From Xenophilus aerolatus (lineage in GTDB: Bacteria > Pseudomonadota > Gammaproteobacteria > Burkholderiales > Burkholderiaceae_C): DNA of 64,000 nucleotides. How positions within the stretch are numbered: position 1 is the first letter of the stretch; each line of letters starts with the position of its first letter. Below the pieces are notes generated by a model. That model did not search any database. It worked only from the letters and a program-made list of their open reading frames with translations, and was not told where the DNA came from. This document shows, one piece after another, positions 9,457 to 19,435 of the stretch. Location of the stretch: assembly GCA_029968055.1 (NCBI GenBank), contig JASCNX010000001.1:372001-436000 (forward strand), read 5' to 3'. The position numbers and the translations under genes were made by a program.

Positions 9457-10077
9457 TCACTTGTTGCGCACCACGCGCGGCGGCGTGCCGGCAGCGGCGG
9501 GCAGGGCGCCCGCTTCCGGCGTGCCCGGCGTGCTGAAGATCTGCCGGATGAGCGTCAACTTCGGCTGCACGCTCGCATTGGCGGTCGCGAACTGCTGCGC
9601 CCTGGCGTACTGCTGCGCGGCCAGGCGTGCGTACACGTCGCCGAGGTTCTCGTGCGCGGTGGCGTAGTTCGGGTTCAGGCGGATCGCCGATTCGAGTGCG
9701 GCGCGCGCCTTGTCGAGCTCGCCGCGGTTGGCGTAGAGCGCGGCCAGGTTGTTGTAGGGCTCGGGCAGTTCGGGGAAATCCTGCGTGAGCTTGGTGAAGG
9801 TGTCGATCGCATCCGTCGGCTTGTTCTGCTCTGACAGGATCACGCCGCGCAGGAAGCGCATCTGCGGGTCGCGCGGGTTGGCCTTGATGTACGCATCGGC
9901 CTTGGCCAGCGCCTCGGCGGACTTGCCCGAACGCAGCAGCGCGTTCACGTCGCCGTAGTCGTCGGCATGCGCCAGATTCATGCCCAGCAATGCGCAGGCA
10001 AAGAGAGTGCTGGCGGCGAAGGCGCGCAACGGGGAGCCGAATCGGGTGGAGCGGGAGGGAAGGGCGGGGTGCGTCAT
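9457..10077 (-). CDS. Exported tetratricopeptide-repeat protein
   Basis: A 206-residue protein with an N-terminal signal segment ([22 protein letters not shown]) followed by TPR repeats: helices such as [34 protein letters not shown], then [45 protein letters not shown]. The start ATG at 10077 has a GAGG-type site in front and begins the signal peptide; the frame remains open upstream but without one. TPR proteins act as protein-binding scaffolds; the partner is unknown. It is the first gene of the minus-strand run that continues into the two cyclophilins, and is divergent from cysS. Confidence 0.85.
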   Translation of the reverse strand: MTHPALPSRSTRFGSPLRAFAASTLFACALLGMNLAHADDYGDVNALLRSGKSAEALAKADAYIKANPRDPQMRFLRGVILSEQNKPTDAIDTFTKLTQDFPELPEPYNNLAALYANRGELDKARAALESAIRLNPNYATAHENLGDVYARLAAQQYARAQQFATANASVQPKLTLIRQIFSTPGTPEAGALPAAAGTPPRVVRNK

Positions 10078-10262
10078 GGAGCCTCGGAGAGTCTCGTGAT
10101 GGGGGCGGCCGCTGCGCCGGGATGTGCCCGCGCCGGTCGCCCGAAGTCGGCCCAGGGGGCCGCTTATACTCGCCGGATTGTAGCCGCGGGCCTTCCTCCG
10201 GCATCCCTGCAATCCCCCGACGGAGCGCAGTGCCGGCCCGCACATTTGGCTGCACAATGCAG

Positions 10263-10292
10263 CGCCGTTCACTGGACGGCGTTTTGCTTTTT
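10263..10292 (+). terminator. Terminator-like hairpin in the cysS leader
   Basis: The arms CGCCGT (10263-10268) and ACGGCG (10276-10281) pair perfectly around a 7-nt loop and are followed by TTTTGCTTTTT. It ends 30 bp before the cysS start codon. It could attenuate cysS transcription or end a short upstream transcript; I cannot tell which. Confidence 0.4.
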
Positions 10293-10322
10293 GGCTCGCG
10301 CGTCGGTGCCGGCCCGAATCCC

Positions 10323-11699
<1,377 letters not shown>

Positions 11700-11719
11700 T
11701 TGCTCCCGTTCCGCCGCCC

Positions 11720-12382
11720 ATGTCGCCTGCCCGCAAGTCCGCTGCGCCCACCGAGATCGAATTCGTCACGCCCGATTACTGGGAGGACGCCTGCAAGCAT
11801 CTGGTCAAGAAAGACCGCGTGATGCGCCGGCTCATCCCCCGGTTCGGCGACGCCCGGCTGCAGTCGCGCGGCGACGCCTTCACCACGCTGGCGCGCAGCA
11901 TCGTGGGCCAGCAGATCTCGGTCAAGGCGGCGCAGTCGGTGTGGGAGCGCTTCGAGAAGCTGCCTCGCAAGCTGACGCCGGCCAGCGTGCTCAAGCTCAA
12001 GGTCGACGACATGCGGGGCGCGGGCCTGTCCGCGCGCAAGGTCGAATACCTGGTGGACCTGGCGCTGCACTTCGACTCGGGTGCCGTCCATGTCGATGCG
12101 TGGCAGGACATGGCCGACGAACTCATCATCGAGGAATTGGTCGCCATCCGCGGCATCGGCCGCTGGACGGCCGAGATGTTTTTGATGTTCCACCTGCTGC
12201 GCCCGAACATCCTGCCGCTGGACGACATCGGCCTGATCAACGGCATCAGCACCAATTACTTCTCGGGCGACCCGGTGAGCCGCAGCGACGCGCGCGAGGT
12301 GGCGGTGGCCTGGGCGCCCTACTGCAGCGTGGCCACTTGGTATATTTGGCGGTCGCTCGAACCGGTCCCGGTTGCGTACTAA
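11720..12382 (+). CDS. DNA-3-methyladenine glycosylase II (AlkA-like, HhH-GPD)
   Basis: A 220-residue base-excision repair glycosylase. The HhH-GPD signature is clear: [22 protein letters not shown], then the helix-hairpin-helix [30 protein letters not shown] with the likely catalytic Asp169. It removes alkylated purines from DNA. It lacks the N-terminal domain of E. coli AlkA and matches the short proteobacterial form. I took the ATG at 11720 ([10 protein letters not shown]); an ATG at 11681 inside cysS would add 13 residues. Its stop is 22 bp before the accA start. Confidence 0.9.
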   Translation: MSPARKSAAPTEIEFVTPDYWEDACKHLVKKDRVMRRLIPRFGDARLQSRGDAFTTLARSIVGQQISVKAAQSVWERFEKLPRKLTPASVLKLKVDDMRGAGLSARKVEYLVDLALHFDSGAVHVDAWQDMADELIIEELVAIRGIGRWTAEMFLMFHLLRPNILPLDDIGLINGISTNYFSGDPVSRSDAREVAVAWAPYCSVATWYIWRSLEPVPVAY

Positions 12383-12390
12383 GACACAAA

Positions 12391-12396
12391 AAGGAG
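12391..12396 (+). promoter_or_regulatory. Ribosome binding site that fixes a TTG start for accA
   Basis: AAGGAG is placed 8 nt before the TTG at 12405. The match and spacing are ideal, and this decides the start against the in-frame alternative start at 12372, which lies inside the preceding gene. Confidence 0.85.
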
Positions 12397-12404
12397 AAAC
12401 GACG

Positions 12405-13382
12405 TTGGCGAAACGAACTTTTCTCGACTTCGAACAGCCCATCGCGGAGCTCGAAGGCAAGATCGAAGAACTGCGCTACGTGCAGAGCGAATCGGCGGTC
12501 GACATCTCGGAAGAGATCGACCAGCTCGGCAAGAAGAGCCTGCAGCTCACCAAGGACATCTACAGCGACCTGACGCCCTGGCAGATCACCAAGATCGCGC
12601 GTCACGCCGAACGCCCGTACACCCTCGACTACGTGCGCGAGATCTTCACGGATTTCGTCGAGCTGCACGGTGACCGCCATTTCTCGGACGACCTCTCGAT
12701 CGTCGGCGGGCTGGCCCGCTTCAACGGCACGCCCTGCATGGTGCTCGGCCACCAGAAGGGCCGCGACACCAAGGAGCGCACCGCGCGCAACTTCGGCATG
12801 AGCAAGCCGGAGGGCTACCGCAAGGCGCTGCGCCTCATGAAGACGGCCGAGAAATTCAAGCTGCCGGTCTTCACCTTCGTCGATACCCCGGGCGCTTATC
12901 CTGGCATCGATGCCGAGGAACGTGGCCAGTCCGAGGCCATCGGCCGCAACATCTACGAGATGGCGCAGCTCGAAGTGCCCATCATCACCACCATCATCGG
13001 CGAGGGCGGCTCCGGCGGCGCGCTGGCCATCTCGGTGGCCGACCAGGTGCTGATGCTGCAGTACTCGGTGTATTCGGTCATCAGCCCCGAGGGCTGCGCC
13101 TCGATCCTGTGGAAGACCAGCGAGAAGGCCCAGGACGCGGCCGACGCGCTGGGTATCACGGCGCACCGCCTGAAGGCGCTGGGCCTGATCGACAAGATCG
13201 TCAATGAGCCGGTGGGCGGCGCGCACCGCGACCATCGCCAGATGGCCGCCTTTCTCAAGCGGGCGCTCAACGATGCGCTGCGCCAGGTCAGCGACCTCAA
13301 GCCGCGCGAACTGCTGGATCGCCGCTACGAGCGGCTGCAGAGCTACGGCCGCTACGCCGACACCAAGGACACGGGCAAGTAG
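12405..13382 (+). CDS. accA: Acetyl-CoA carboxylase, carboxyltransferase subunit alpha
   Basis: A 325-residue protein with a TTG start ([23 protein letters not shown]). AccA and AccD form the carboxyltransferase that transfers the carboxyl group from biotin to acetyl-CoA, the first step of fatty acid synthesis, in the cytoplasm. Family segments are intact: the coiled N-terminus, [52 protein letters not shown] and [13 protein letters not shown] with the oxyanion-hole glycines. The length equals the usual 320-325. The gene follows the glycosylase by 22 bp and is probably read from the cysS side. Confidence 0.97.
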   Translation: MAKRTFLDFEQPIAELEGKIEELRYVQSESAVDISEEIDQLGKKSLQLTKDIYSDLTPWQITKIARHAERPYTLDYVREIFTDFVELHGDRHFSDDLSIVGGLARFNGTPCMVLGHQKGRDTKERTARNFGMSKPEGYRKALRLMKTAEKFKLPVFTFVDTPGAYPGIDAEERGQSEAIGRNIYEMAQLEVPIITTIIGEGGSGGALAISVADQVLMLQYSVYSVISPEGCASILWKTSEKAQDAADALGITAHRLKALGLIDKIVNEPVGGAHRDHRQMAAFLKRALNDALRQVSDLKPRELLDRRYERLQSYGRYADTKDTGK

Positions 13383-13400
13383 GGCGCAGCGCAGCGCGCC

Positions 13401-13694
13401 TCAATGCGCGCGGCGTGCGGCCCGCTGCTCGACCTGCGCCCGGAGCGCGCCGTGCAGTTCCGGTGGCAGGAACTGCACCGCCAGGCGCAGCAACAGCATG
13501 GCGACCACACCATCGTCGAGCCAGCCGAGCAGCGGCACCACGTCCGGGATCAGGTCCACCGGGCTCAGCACATACAGCACCGCCAGCAGGGCCGTGAGCT
13601 TGGCAGCACGCGGCGCGCGCGGGTCGCGCAGCATCGCCCAGACCAGCGCGAGTTCCCTGCGCATCAGCAGCCACAGGCGTCCGAGTTTCCACAT
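13401..13694 (-). CDS. DUF1232 / YkvA-type small membrane protein
   Basis: A 97-residue protein beginning MWKLGRLWLLMRREL. It has the YkvA/DUF1232 signature (AMLRDPRAPRAAKLTALLAVLYVLSPVDLIPDVVPLLGWLDDGVVAMLLLR, given here only in part as LSPVDLIPD and GWLDDG), with two likely membrane helices. The ATG at 13694 has GAAGGGA about 10 nt upstream. The function of the family is not known. It is convergent with accA (18 bp between stop codons) and divergent from tilS. Confidence 0.82.
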   Translation of the reverse strand: MWKLGRLWLLMRRELALVWAMLRDPRAPRAAKLTALLAVLYVLSPVDLIPDVVPLLGWLDDGVVAMLLLRLAVQFLPPELHGALRAQVEQRAARRAH

Positions 13695-13889
13695 GGTGAA
13701 GAAGTCCCTTCCGGTGGGTGCGCCGGTTGGCGCGGCCGATGTGCTCAACGTGGGGCGCCCTCGCGCGATGACAAGGCCTGCAGGACCCGATCGCGGCAAA
13801 AATGGTGGCATGCAGCGCGAATCATCACCCGCGGGACGCGCTGGCGCCCAGCGGTTCCCTTCGACGTTCCGCGATCTGGGGAGCGGCGG

Positions 13890-14864
13890 GTGAGTGCGGC
13901 TTTCGAGTCGGCGATTGCGGCCTTCGATCCCGCATTGCCGCTCGCCGTGGGCTTCAGCGGCGGCGCCGACTCCACGGCCCTGCTGGTGGCCTGCGCCGGG
14001 AAGTGGCCGGGCCGGGTGCAGGCCGTGCACGTGCACCATGGGCTGCAGCCCGCGGCGGATGGTTTCGAGCAGCATTGCCGCGCGCTGTGCGAACGGCTGG
14101 GCGTGCCGCTGGAGGTGCTGCGGGTGGATGCGCGGCATGCGCCGGGAGACAGCCCGGAAGACGCCGCGCGGCGTGCGCGCTACGAGGCTTTTTCGACCCT
14201 GGCACAGCCGCAGCGGCTGCAGGGTGCCATCCCGTCCGTGGCGCTGGGCCATCATGCCGACGATCAGGCCGAGACGCTGCTGCTGGCGCTGTCGCGCGGC
14301 GCCGGCCTGCCCGGGCTGGCCGCCATGCCACGGCAGGCGGCGCGCGGCGGCGTGACGCTGCACCGGCCGCTGCTGGGCGTGCCTGGCGCCGACATCCGCG
14401 CCTGGCTGGTGGCGCGTGGCCTGCCGTGGATCGACGACCCCACGAACGCCGACACGCGCTTCACCCGCAACCGCATCCGGGCGGACCTGCTGCCGGCCCT
14501 GGAGCGCACCTTTCCGCAATTCCGCACGACCTTCGCACGCAGCGCCGCACATGCCGCGCAGGCGCAGGCCCTGCTGGCCGAACTGGCGGCGCAGGACCTG
14601 GCGGCGGTGGGCGAGCCGCCCCGCATCGCTGGGCTGCGGGCGCTGTCCCGCGCCCGCCAGGCCAACGTGCTGCGGCATTGGCTGGTGCGCGAGCAAGGCG
14701 GTGCGCCCAGCGCGGTGCAGCTCGACGCGCTGCTCGACCAGATCGCTGCCTGCACCACGCGCGGCCATGGCATCCACCTCAAGGTCGGGCGGGGCGCGGT
14801 GCGCCGCGAGGGCGACGAACTGCGTTGCTACAATTGCCCGCCCTCGCCGAAGGCCATGCGCTGA
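13890..14864 (+). CDS. tilS: tRNA(Ile)-lysidine synthetase
   Basis: A 324-residue N-type ATP pyrophosphatase. The P-loop SGGADSTALL lies near residue 20, and VHVHHGLQPAADGFEQHC and ALGHHADDQAETLLLALSRGAGLPGL follow. It converts the wobble cytidine of the CAU-anticodon tRNA-Ile to lysidine, so that the tRNA reads AUA. I chose the GTG at 13890 because GGGGAG lies just upstream and the P-loop is then at the normal distance; the frame is open about 480 bp further but is opposite the DUF1232 gene. The C-terminal part is short, as in other Comamonadaceae. lysC follows after 83 bp. Confidence 0.93.
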   Translation: MSAAFESAIAAFDPALPLAVGFSGGADSTALLVACAGKWPGRVQAVHVHHGLQPAADGFEQHCRALCERLGVPLEVLRVDARHAPGDSPEDAARRARYEAFSTLAQPQRLQGAIPSVALGHHADDQAETLLLALSRGAGLPGLAAMPRQAARGGVTLHRPLLGVPGADIRAWLVARGLPWIDDPTNADTRFTRNRIRADLLPALERTFPQFRTTFARSAAHAAQAQALLAELAAQDLAAVGEPPRIAGLRALSRARQANVLRHWLVREQGGAPSAVQLDALLDQIAACTTRGHGIHLKVGRGAVRREGDELRCYNCPPSPKAMR

Positions 14865-14947
14865 TCGGTTCCTGAAGGGCATGCCGGCCCGCAGCGTCTG
14901 CTGCACCTGCCGGCAACTGCAGCGGCTTCCTTCTTCCCATTTCACCC

Positions 14948-16216
14948 ATGGCATTGATCGTTCACAAGTACGGCGGCACGTCGATGGGCTCGACCGAGCG
15001 CATCCGCAATGTCGCCAAGCGCGTCGCCAAGTGGGCGCGCGCGGGCCACCAGATGGTGATCGTCCCCAGCGCCATGAGCGGCGAGACCAACCGCCTCCTC
15101 GGCCTGGCCAAGGAGCTGGCGCCCAGCCAGCCCGGCGACGACTACCGGCGCGAGCTCGACATGCTCGCCTCCACCGGCGAGCAGGCCTCGTCGGCCCTGC
15201 TGGCCATCGCGCTGCAGACCGAGGGCGTCGAGTCCGTGAGCTACGCCGGCTGGCAGGTCGGCATCCGCACCGACAGCAGCTACACCAAGGCCCGCATCGA
15301 GAGCATCGACGACAAGCGCGTGCGCGCCGACCTCGCCCAGGGCCGCGTGGTCGTCATCACCGGCTTCCAGGGCGTGGACGACGAAGGCAACATCACCACG
15401 CTCGGCCGCGGCGGCAGCGACACCTCGGCCGTGGCCGTGGCGGCCGCGATGAAGGCCGACGAGTGCCTGATCTACACCGACGTCGACGGCGTCTACACCA
15501 CCGACCCGCGCGTCGAGCCCGATGCCCGCCGCCTCTCGAAGATCAGCTTCGAGGAAATGCTGGAAATGGCCAGCCTGGGCTCCAAGGTCCTGCAGATCCG
15601 TTCGGTGGAATTCGCCGGCAAGTACAAGGTGCCACTGCGCGTGCTGTCCAGCTTCACGCCCTGGGACATCGACATCAACGAAGAAGCCAAGTCGGGCACC
15701 CTGATCACATTCGAGGAAGACGAAACCATGGAACAAGCCGTTGTCTCCGGCATCGCTTTCAACCGCGACGAGGCCAAGATCTCGGTGCTCGGCGTGCCCG
15801 ACAAGCCGGGCATCGCGTACCACATCCTGGGTGCGGTGGCCGACGCCAACATCGAGGTCGACGTCATCATCCAGAACCTGTCCAAGGACGGGAAGACCGA
15901 CTTCAGCTTCACCGTCAACCGCAACGAGTATGCGCGCACCGTCGACCTGCTCAAGGCCAAGGTGCTGCCTTCGCTGGGCGCGACCGACATCGTCGGCGAC
16001 ACCAAGATCTGCAAGGTCAGCATCGTGGGCATCGGCATGCGCAGCCACGTGGGCGTGGCCAGCAAGATGTTCCGCGTTCTGAGCGAGGAGGGCATCAACA
16101 TCCAGATGATCTCCACCAGCGAGATCAAGACTTCCGTCGTGATCGACGAGAAGTACATGGAACTGGCCGTGCGCGCCCTGCACAAGGCCTTCGATCTGGA
16201 CCAGCCCGCGGCTTGA
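14948..16216 (+). CDS. lysC: Aspartate kinase
   Basis: A 422-residue monofunctional aspartokinase that phosphorylates aspartate, the first step towards lysine, threonine, methionine and diaminopimelate. The kinase motifs KYGGTSMGS at the N-terminus, SAMSGETNRLL and ITGFQGVDDEGNITTLGRGGSDTSAVAVA are intact. Two ACT domains follow from about residue 265 (ISVLGVPDKPGIAYHILGAVADANIEVD and VSIVGIGMRSHVGVASKMFRVLSEEGINIQMI, shortened), so feedback inhibition by lysine and/or threonine is expected. There is an ATG start; the last codons overlap the promoter of the following tRNA. Confidence 0.97.
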   Translation: MALIVHKYGGTSMGSTERIRNVAKRVAKWARAGHQMVIVPSAMSGETNRLLGLAKELAPSQPGDDYRRELDMLASTGEQASSALLAIALQTEGVESVSYAGWQVGIRTDSSYTKARIESIDDKRVRADLAQGRVVVITGFQGVDDEGNITTLGRGGSDTSAVAVAAAMKADECLIYTDVDGVYTTDPRVEPDARRLSKISFEEMLEMASLGSKVLQIRSVEFAGKYKVPLRVLSSFTPWDIDINEEAKSGTLITFEEDETMEQAVVSGIAFNRDEAKISVLGVPDKPGIAYHILGAVADANIEVDVIIQNLSKDGKTDFSFTVNRNEYARTVDLLKAKVLPSLGATDIVGDTKICKVSIVGIGMRSHVGVASKMFRVLSEEGINIQMISTSEIKTSVVIDEKYMELAVRALHKAFDLDQPAA

Positions 16217-16239
16217 GACGCATCGGAAGCTGGCATAAT
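16213..16239 (+). promoter_or_regulatory. Sigma70-type promoter of the tRNA-Ser gene
   Basis: TTGAGA (16213-16218) and CATAAT (16234-16239) are separated by 15 bp. The -35 box overlaps the lysC stop codon (TGA at 16214-16216), and transcription should begin about 8 nt before the tRNA. The spacer is short, so the -35 assignment is less sure than the -10. Confidence 0.6.
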
Positions 16240-16253
16240 GCGAGCTTGCTTCA

Positions 16254-16346
16254 GGAAACGTGACCGAGTGGCCGAAGGTGCTCCCCTGCTAAGGGAGTAT
16301 GGGGTGTAGAGCCTCATCGAGGGTTCGAATCCCTCCGTTTCCGCCA
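16254..16346 (+). tRNA. tRNA-Ser (anticodon GCT)
   Basis: The acceptor arms GGAAACG (16254-16260) and CGTTTCC (16336-16342) pair fully, followed by G73 and an encoded CCA. The anticodon arm CTCCC-CTGCTAA-GGGAG shows GCT. The long variable arm and the GGTTCGAATCC T-arm are typical of class II tRNA-Ser, which reads AGC/AGU codons. With CCA it is 93 nt long. Confidence 0.97.
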
Positions 16347-16349
16347 GAC

Positions 16350-16385
16350 AACCCCGCCCGTCGAAAGACTCGCGGGGTTTTCTTT
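16350..16385 (+). terminator. Rho-independent terminator after tRNA-Ser
   Basis: AACCCCGC (16350-16357) pairs with GCGGGGTT (16372-16379) and is followed by TTTCTTT. It starts 3 nt after the encoded CCA and so defines a single-gene tRNA transcript. Confidence 0.88.
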
Positions 16386-16548
16386 ATCCGGTGCTGCGGC
16401 ACACGGTCGGTGCACCTTCCGCCGGCAATCTCTGTCCCACCCTGAAACCCCGCGCACCGATGGCGCACGCTGCGTAGCGCCGTTGCTGACAGACCGGTGC
16501 GCCGCCGGCTCACGGGAGCTTCACCCGGCCCCGTGGACGCTGCAGTGC

Positions 16549-18312
16549 ATGTCCGCCACCGCTTCCTCTTCTCCGTCATCGTCGCCATCCCGCACACGTC
16601 GCGCCGCCGGTACGCCTGGCTCCGCGACACGTTCTGTTCAACGCGTGCTGAGCCAGGTGTTCGGCCACAGCCGGTTGAGGACCGGCCAGCGGAAGGCCAT
16701 CGACCGGGTCCTTGCCGGGCGCTCGACGCTCGTCGTCATGCCCACCGGCGCCGGCAAGTCGCTGTGCTACCAGCTGCCCGCGATGCTGCTCGACGGCCCG
16801 GTGCTCGTCGTGTCGCCGCTGATCGCGCTGATGGACGACCAGTGCGCCAAGCTGGAGGAGGCCGGTGTGCAGGCGGTCGCGCTGCACAGCCACCGCAGCG
16901 CCGAGGACATCGATGCCGCGCTGGCGGCGATCGATTCCGGTTCGGTGCGGCTGGTGTATTGCACGCCCGAGAGGCTGGGCCAGGCCGAGTTCGTCGAGCG
17001 CCTGCGCCGGGCGAGGGTGTCGCTCTTCGTGGTCGACGAGGCGCACTGCATCGTGCAGTGGGGCCACGACTTCCGGCCGGCATACCTGGAACTGCGCGCC
17101 GCAGCCGAATCGCTCGGCAAACCGCCCATGCTGGCGCTGACCGCGACCGCCGACACCGATGCGATGCGCGAGATCATGGAGCGCCTGGGCATCCCGCGCG
17201 ACGGCTGCCTGCAGACGGGCGCCTTCCGTCCTAACCTGCGGCTGGGCGTCGAGGTGGTCGGCTCCGAGAAGGACCGGATGGCGAAGCTGCTGGCCTTCGT
17301 GCGCGACACCGCCGGCTGCGGCATCGTCTACACCGCCACCGTACGCGCGGCCGAGGAGGTGGTGCATGCGCTGCGCGATGCGGGCGAAGACGCCGGCCTG
17401 TACCACGGGCGGCTGAGCGCCCACGAGCGGCGCGCGGCACAGGATGCATTCATGGCCGGCGAGCGGCGTGTGATGGTCGCCACCAACGCATTCGGGCTCG
17501 GCGTCGACAAGCCCGACATCCGCTTCGTCGTCCACGCGCAGATGCCCGGCAGTCCCGCCGCCTACTACCAGGAGGCGGGCCGTGCCGGCCGCGATGGCGA
17601 GCCGGCCGAGTGCCGGCTGTTCTTCGTGCAGCGCGACCGGGCGGTGCAGCAGTTCTTCTTGGCTTCGGCACCGGCGCAGGTGCAGGACCTCGCCCGCCTG
17701 CAGGACGCGCTGGTGGAGCCGCCCGAGGGCGGCTGGTCCGCGCCAGCGCTGCAGCAGCACCTCGGTTGGGCGGCCGCGCGTCTTCGCGCGCTGCTGGCGC
17801 CGCTGCGGCGCGCGGAGCTGGTGCGCGGCACTGCGTCGGCGCTGCGCTGGACCGGCACTGCGCCGCTGTCGCCCGAAGCGCTGGCGGCCCTGGCAAGCAC
17901 CCAGGACGCGCACCATGCGGCCCAGCAGGCGGCGCTGGAGCAGATGACCGCCTATGCGCTGTCGGGCGGCTGCCGCTGGCAGATGCTGCGCCAGGCCTTG
18001 CAGAGCGACGGGCATCCAGAGCCCTGCGGGCAGTGCGACAACTGCCTGCGCATCGCGGCCGCCCAGGCGGCTGCCGCGCCGTCGCCGCAAGCGGGCCCGC
18101 CTTCGCCGCCCTCGTCGGGGGCGCAAACCATTGCGCTGCCGACGCCCGGCCACCGGGCCAAGGTGCCGCGTTACGGCGTGGGCGAGGTGCTGGCGGCCGA
18201 CAGCCTGTCGATCACGCTGCGATTTCCGGACGGCAGCGAGCGCAGCTTCCAGCCGCAGTTCGTGCGCGCGGCGCGCGCACGCGGCAGTCGCGGCGCGGCC
18301 GTGAGCGCTTGA
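16549..18312 (+). CDS. recQ: RecQ-family ATP-dependent DNA helicase
   Basis: A 587-residue 3'-5' superfamily 2 helicase of DNA repair and recombination. Order: a Ser/Pro/Arg-rich N-terminal tail (residues 1-30); Walker A MPTGAGKS at 64-71; DEAH at 162-165 (VVDEAHCIVQWGHDFRPAYLEL in short); motif VI QEAGRAGRDG; and the zinc-binding region with CRWQMLRQ and PCGQCDNCLRI near residue 510. A C-terminal extension follows in place of a recognisable HRDC domain. The ATG at 16549 is the best internal start; 22 more codons are open upstream. It converges with the DNA ligase gene, with 10 bp between stops. Confidence 0.93.
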   Translation: MSATASSSPSSSPSRTRRAAGTPGSATRSVQRVLSQVFGHSRLRTGQRKAIDRVLAGRSTLVVMPTGAGKSLCYQLPAMLLDGPVLVVSPLIALMDDQCAKLEEAGVQAVALHSHRSAEDIDAALAAIDSGSVRLVYCTPERLGQAEFVERLRRARVSLFVVDEAHCIVQWGHDFRPAYLELRAAAESLGKPPMLALTATADTDAMREIMERLGIPRDGCLQTGAFRPNLRLGVEVVGSEKDRMAKLLAFVRDTAGCGIVYTATVRAAEEVVHALRDAGEDAGLYHGRLSAHERRAAQDAFMAGERRVMVATNAFGLGVDKPDIRFVVHAQMPGSPAAYYQEAGRAGRDGEPAECRLFFVQRDRAVQQFFLASAPAQVQDLARLQDALVEPPEGGWSAPALQQHLGWAAARLRALLAPLRRAELVRGTASALRWTGTAPLSPEALAALASTQDAHHAAQQAALEQMTAYALSGGCRWQMLRQALQSDGHPEPCGQCDNCLRIAAAQAAAAPSPQAGPPSPPSSGAQTIALPTPGHRAKVPRYGVGEVLAADSLSITLRFPDGSERSFQPQFVRAARARGSRGAAVSA

Positions 18313-18322
18313 TCGGGAATGG

Positions 18323-19435
18323 TCAGCCCGCCGAGGTGCTGCCGAAGACCCGCTGCAACTCGTAGGGCGGGGTGGTCGCGAGCTGGTCGTAGCCGCAGTG
18401 GGCCGGCGGCTTGTCGGGCCGCCAGCGTTCGAAGCGCGTGACGTGGCGGAAGCGGTCGCCCTGCAGGTGGTCGTAGCGCACCTCGCACACCCGCTCTGGC
18501 TTCAGGGCCACCCAGGCCAGGTCCTTGGCGCTGCTCCAGCGGCTCGGCGCGCCGGGGCGGCGCTGGCCCGCCGGGCCCTCGCCGCGCCAGGGGTGCGGCA
18601 CGCCATCGGGCAACGCGAGCGGCGCCAGCAACTCGGCGAAGCGCTGCCGGACCTCTTGCGAGAAGCCGCTGGCCGAGCCCACGTGCTGCAGCACGCCGGC
18701 CGCATCGTGCAGGCCCAGCAGCAGCGAAGCGACCTCCGGCTGCGGCGCACCGGCGCGCCAGCGCAGGCCGCCGACCACGCAATCGGCGGTGCGCACATGC
18801 TTGATCTTGAACATTGCCCGCTCGCCGGCCAGGTAGGGCGCGTCGGCGGCCTTGGCCATCACGCCGTCGAGCCCGGCCCCCTCGAAGCGCGAATGCCAAG
18901 CCTGCGCCACGGCCGGGTCGAGCGTCATCGGCGTGAGGTGCAGCGGCGGTGGGCTGTCGGCCAGCAGGGCCTGCAGCAGCAGGCGCCGTTCGGCCTGCGG
19001 CCGTTCACGCAGGTCTTCGCCGTCGAGCGCGAGCAGGTCGAAGGCGACGAAGGAGGCCGGCGTTTCGCGCGCCAGCCGCTGCACGCGCGAGTCCGCCGGG
19101 TGGATGCGCTGTAGCAGCGCGTCGAAATCCAGCCCGTGCGGGCCGGCGATGACGATCTCGCCGTCGAGCGCGCAGCCGGCCGGCAGCAGGTCCTGGAGCG
19201 CGGCCTCCAGCTCAGGGAAGTAGCGATTCAGCGCCTTGAGATCGCGGCTTTGCAGTAGCAGGTCCTCGGCGCTGCGCAGGGCGATCGCGCGGAAGCCGTC
19301 CCACTTGGGTTCGAAGAGCCAGCTGCCGGGCTCGCCCTCGGGCAGGGTGTCGAGCGTGCGTGCCAGCATCGGCGGCAGGCCGGCCGCGGCAAAGGGCAGG
19401 GCGCCGCTCGCTGGCTCAGGCGCTCGCTTCGGCAT
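18323..19435 (-). CDS. ATP-dependent DNA ligase (LigC-like, ligase domain only)
   Basis: A 370-residue ligase. The nucleotidyl-transfer motif EPKWDGFR is near residue 44 (Lys44 should become adenylated), with SRDLKALNRYFPELEAAL and ALDGEIVI after it, and an OB-fold C-terminus with RYDHLQGDRFRHVTRFERWRPDK in part. It resembles the stand-alone LigC enzymes, which in mycobacteria act in back-up repair. No Ku, LigD polymerase or nuclease gene is nearby. I chose the ATG at 19435 (MPKRAPEPASGAL), overlapping yihY by 20 bp; an in-frame start at 19483 would overlap more. Confidence 0.88.
   Translation of the reverse strand: MPKRAPEPASGALPFAAAGLPPMLARTLDTLPEGEPGSWLFEPKWDGFRAIALRSAEDLLLQSRDLKALNRYFPELEAALQDLLPAGCALDGEIVIAGPHGLDFDALLQRIHPADSRVQRLARETPASFVAFDLLALDGEDLRERPQAERRLLLQALLADSPPPLHLTPMTLDPAVAQAWHSRFEGAGLDGVMAKAADAPYLAGERAMFKIKHVRTADCVVGGLRWRAGAPQPEVASLLLGLHDAAGVLQHVGSASGFSQEVRQRFAELLAPLALPDGVPHPWRGEGPAGQRRPGAPSRWSSAKDLAWVALKPERVCEVRYDHLQGDRFRHVTRFERWRPDKPPAHCGYDQLATTPPYELQRVFGSTSAG

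Noticed and set aside
10165-10170. TATACT as a -10 box for cysS
   Set aside because: No -35 box at suitable distance on the plus strand; the reverse direction is equally weak.
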